Under the pieces are notes generated by a model that ran no database searches, was not told the DNA's origin, and worked only from the letters and a program-made list of their open reading frames with translations. From the NCBI GenBank assembly GCA_043820985.1, contig JBDRDH010000117.1, positions 1 to 64,000 on the forward strand: DNA of 64,000 nt, written 5' to 3'. The DNA is from JAAYXS01 sp043820985. GTDB lineage: Bacteria; Planctomycetota; Phycisphaerae; UBA1845; Fen-1342. Of this stretch, positions 62,332 to 64,000 are shown in pieces. Numbering within the stretch: the first letter of the stretch is position 1; every line of letters starts with the position of its first letter. The translations under genes were made by a program, and so were the position numbers.

Positions 62332-64000
62332 ATGACACTTTGCCCGACTTACCTGATCCGCTGCTGGAGAGTTGTAGGGGCAGCGGTCGTGGCGACAATC
62401 CTGCTGGCGACGCTGGCGGTGGCACAAACTCCTCAAGACCCGGCGACCGGGGTACCACCACCTTCAGCCAGCAACCTGGTTAAGCTCAACGAAGGAATCA
62501 AGGCCTTCCTGGACGGCAAATTTGCCGGCGAGGATTACACTGAAGCGAGCCGGATTCTGGAAGAGCTGCGGCAGGTTGAGCCGGATAACGCCGCCTGCCT
62601 GTACTACCTGGGGCTGATTTACCTGCATGACGGCCTGGTAGTCAGCGGTGAGGCGGCAACCAAGGAAGGCGAAGAGAACGCAGTTCTCTCCCGCCAGGCC
62701 CAGGACCTCTTTTCCCAGGCGCGCCGATGTCTACGTGGTGTGATTGAGAGCGCCGATCAATCACTGGTGCCGGTGGAGGCTGCCCTGGATTTGGGGGTGG
62801 CTCAACTGGCCAGTGAAGACGCCGAGGCTGCCGCTGAAGCCGCCGTGCTCGCCCAGCGGGGCGCGCGCACCCTGGAGACATACGTCAATACCGAGCAAGG
62901 CCGCAGTGATTTTTATGGCTATTTCTTCCTGGGCGTGGCTTACTACCGGCTGCATTCGCCCTCCGGCGAGGGAGACTATCTGCGCAAGGCCGTGGATGCG
63001 ATGCATATGGCGCAAGAGTTGGCCGAAACACAAGGTCAGATGACCGCCAGTACGGAAGCACGCCTGCGCTATTACGAAGCCCTGATCGCGGTGGCCCACG
63101 GCGATGTGACTGGCTATCGCGACCTGCTGGAAGAAGTAGTCAGCCTGATTGAGGACGAGGGCGCCGAGGTTCGCAAGAACGCCCAGGAATTGCTGGATGA
63201 CCTCGACAAGCGCGAAACTCGCAGTCCCAGCCCCATCGGCATCAAGACCCCCCTCGGACGGCTACGGTTCGAGGGCTTCGTCAATCTCGGTGGCTTCTAT
63301 GATACCAATGTTATCCTGTTGGGTGAAAACACCGCCTTACCGCGACACATCGTCAGGCAAGCGGACACGGTCATGGGAGTGGAGGCTGGCTTCGATGTCA
63401 CGCACTTGATGACCCCGCGCGAGGGGATACCCGGGGAGAGCTTCCTGATCGGCATGGGTGGCACGACGGCACATTTCTGGCATCCCAGCATCGGCGAGTT
63501 CGACACCAACTCCTACGGCGGGCGGGCGTATGTCAACTGGGAAGCCCTAAAGAACCTCTACATCGGATTTCAATACGATTACTCCTATACCCAGTTGGGG
63601 CACGAGCCCTTTATTCACAGCAATCGTGTGACTCCCGTGATATCCAAGATCTGGCTCCAGCCGGAGTCCCAGGATGAAATCCTGGGACGCACGGATTTGT
63701 ACTACAGCTACGACTATCGCGACTATCTGGACAAGCTGACCGATCTCCGCTTCGACCGGGATGGTGAGTATCACACCATTGGGCTTACGCAGCGTTTTAA
63801 TCTGCTGCGTGCCGACCAGTTGTGGCCGGAGTATTATCAAGAGGATGAGACCAAGGCGCGACGCGACGGCAACGATGCCTATCGCTGGCTGGAGGTGCGC
63901 GCCGGTTATGCCTATCGTAATGAGCGCACGCGCGGCCAGGAATTCGACCTGTATGGCAATTCGTTGCTGGCCGGCGTGCAGGTGCCCTTGCCCTTCCGCT
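62332..64000 (+). CDS. TPR plus outer-membrane beta-barrel protein (3' end beyond window)
   Basis: 556 residues visible, open at the window end. The signal peptide is about 1-33 (VVATILLATLAVAQ). A helical TPR-like region spans about 45-290 (AGEDYTEASRILEELRQVEPDN, ACLYYLGLIYLHDGL, YGYFFLGVAYYRLHS). From about 300 come alternating amphipathic strands with a barrel-type start LRFEGFVNLGGFYDTNVILLG and many Tyr/Trp girdle residues (LYIGFQYDYSYTQLG, DLYYSYDYRDYLDKL). TPR-plus-barrel proteins include SLAM-type surface lipoprotein exporters and poorly studied porin-like proteins; which of these applies is open. The ATG at 62332 has AGGT six bases upstream. Confidence 0.8.
   Translation, partial: MTLCPTYLIRCWRVVGAAVVATILLATLAVAQTPQDPATGVPPPSASNLVKLNEGIKAFLDGKFAGEDYTEASRILEELRQVEPDNAACLYYLGLIYLHDGLVVSGEAATKEGEENAVLSRQAQDLFSQARRCLRGVIESADQSLVPVEAALDLGVAQLASEDAEAAAEAAVLAQRGARTLETYVNTEQGRSDFYGYFFLGVAYYRLHSPSGEGDYLRKAVDAMHMAQELAETQGQMTASTEARLRYYEALIAVAHGDVTGYRDLLEEVVSLIEDEGAEVRKNAQELLDDLDKRETRSPSPIGIKTPLGRLRFEGFVNLGGFYDTNVILLGENTALPRHIVRQADTVMGVEAGFDVTHLMTPREGIPGESFLIGMGGTTAHFWHPSIGEFDTNSYGGRAYVNWEALKNLYIGFQYDYSYTQLGHEPFIHSNRVTPVISKIWLQPESQDEILGRTDLYYSYDYRDYLDKLTDLRFDRDGEYHTIGLTQRFNLLRADQLWPEYYQEDETKARRDGNDAYRWLEVRAGYAYRNERTRGQEFDLYGNSLLAGVQVPLPFR

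Overview
The window looks like a chromosomal segment of a GC-rich planctomycete (Planctomycetota, probably near Phycisphaerae). The evidence is a set of secreted proteins ending in double dockerin-like repeats of the GDLNCDG / NAYDID type, a PEP-CTERM protein, a pseudopilin with an atypical methylation motif, two DUF1570 proteins, and very small lipoproteins. The taxonomic call rests on family knowledge; no search was run.

Left part (1-17.3 kb): a truncated PAS plus sigma-54 activator; a DUF364 protein next to an O-methyltransferase and a second methyltransferase; a broken tRNA-Thr(UGU) locus that keeps its promoter but has lost its 3' half; an APH-like phosphotransferase overlapping a SWIM/SNF2 ATPase; a DEAD-type RNA helicase (DEVD motif) and an RRM protein. 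Then comes a minus-strand group of an MpsC-like (DUF2294) protein, a small HesB-like protein and two B12-binding radical SAM proteins. It is followed by a second set of small genes (MpsC-like, basic protein, DUF6197-like, HesB-like fragment, RRM) that partly duplicates the first.

Middle part (17.3-28.3 kb): a gene-poor stretch with an internally deleted IS4-type element flanked by 32-bp inverted repeats, then a cluster of exported proteins. A minus-strand operon encodes an RCC1-like propeller, a second propeller, a pseudopilin and a mini-dockerin protein. Near it lie a frameshifted dockerin remnant, a PGRS-like glycine-rich protein, a truncated sialidase-like protein, a subtilisin with dockerin tail and a PEP-CTERM protein.

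Right part (28.7-64 kb): mostly housekeeping. It has an unknown protein, an M61 peptidase, a TPR protein, holA, a lipoprotein, a tyrosine phosphatase and ruvX, then rpoB and rpoC separated by a GNAT acetyltransferase gene. After these come a large exported protein, a small PDZ protein, an SGNH/MBOAT pair for surface-polymer O-acylation, a small lipoprotein, thiL-tsaE, two DUF1570 proteins, a CPBP protease and a 1637-residue membrane-anchored pseudokinase. The window ends in two tiny exported proteins upstream of a TPR/beta-barrel outer-membrane protein that runs off the edge. A ~150-bp dispersed repeat occurs twice, each time at the 3' side of a small minus-strand exported-protein gene.

The observations I rate highest are the truncated tRNA with intact promoter, the radical SAM gene that seems to start at AUC, the GNAT gene inside rpoBC, the giant pseudokinase, the paired dispersed repeat, and the small-lipoprotein/TPR-barrel locus.
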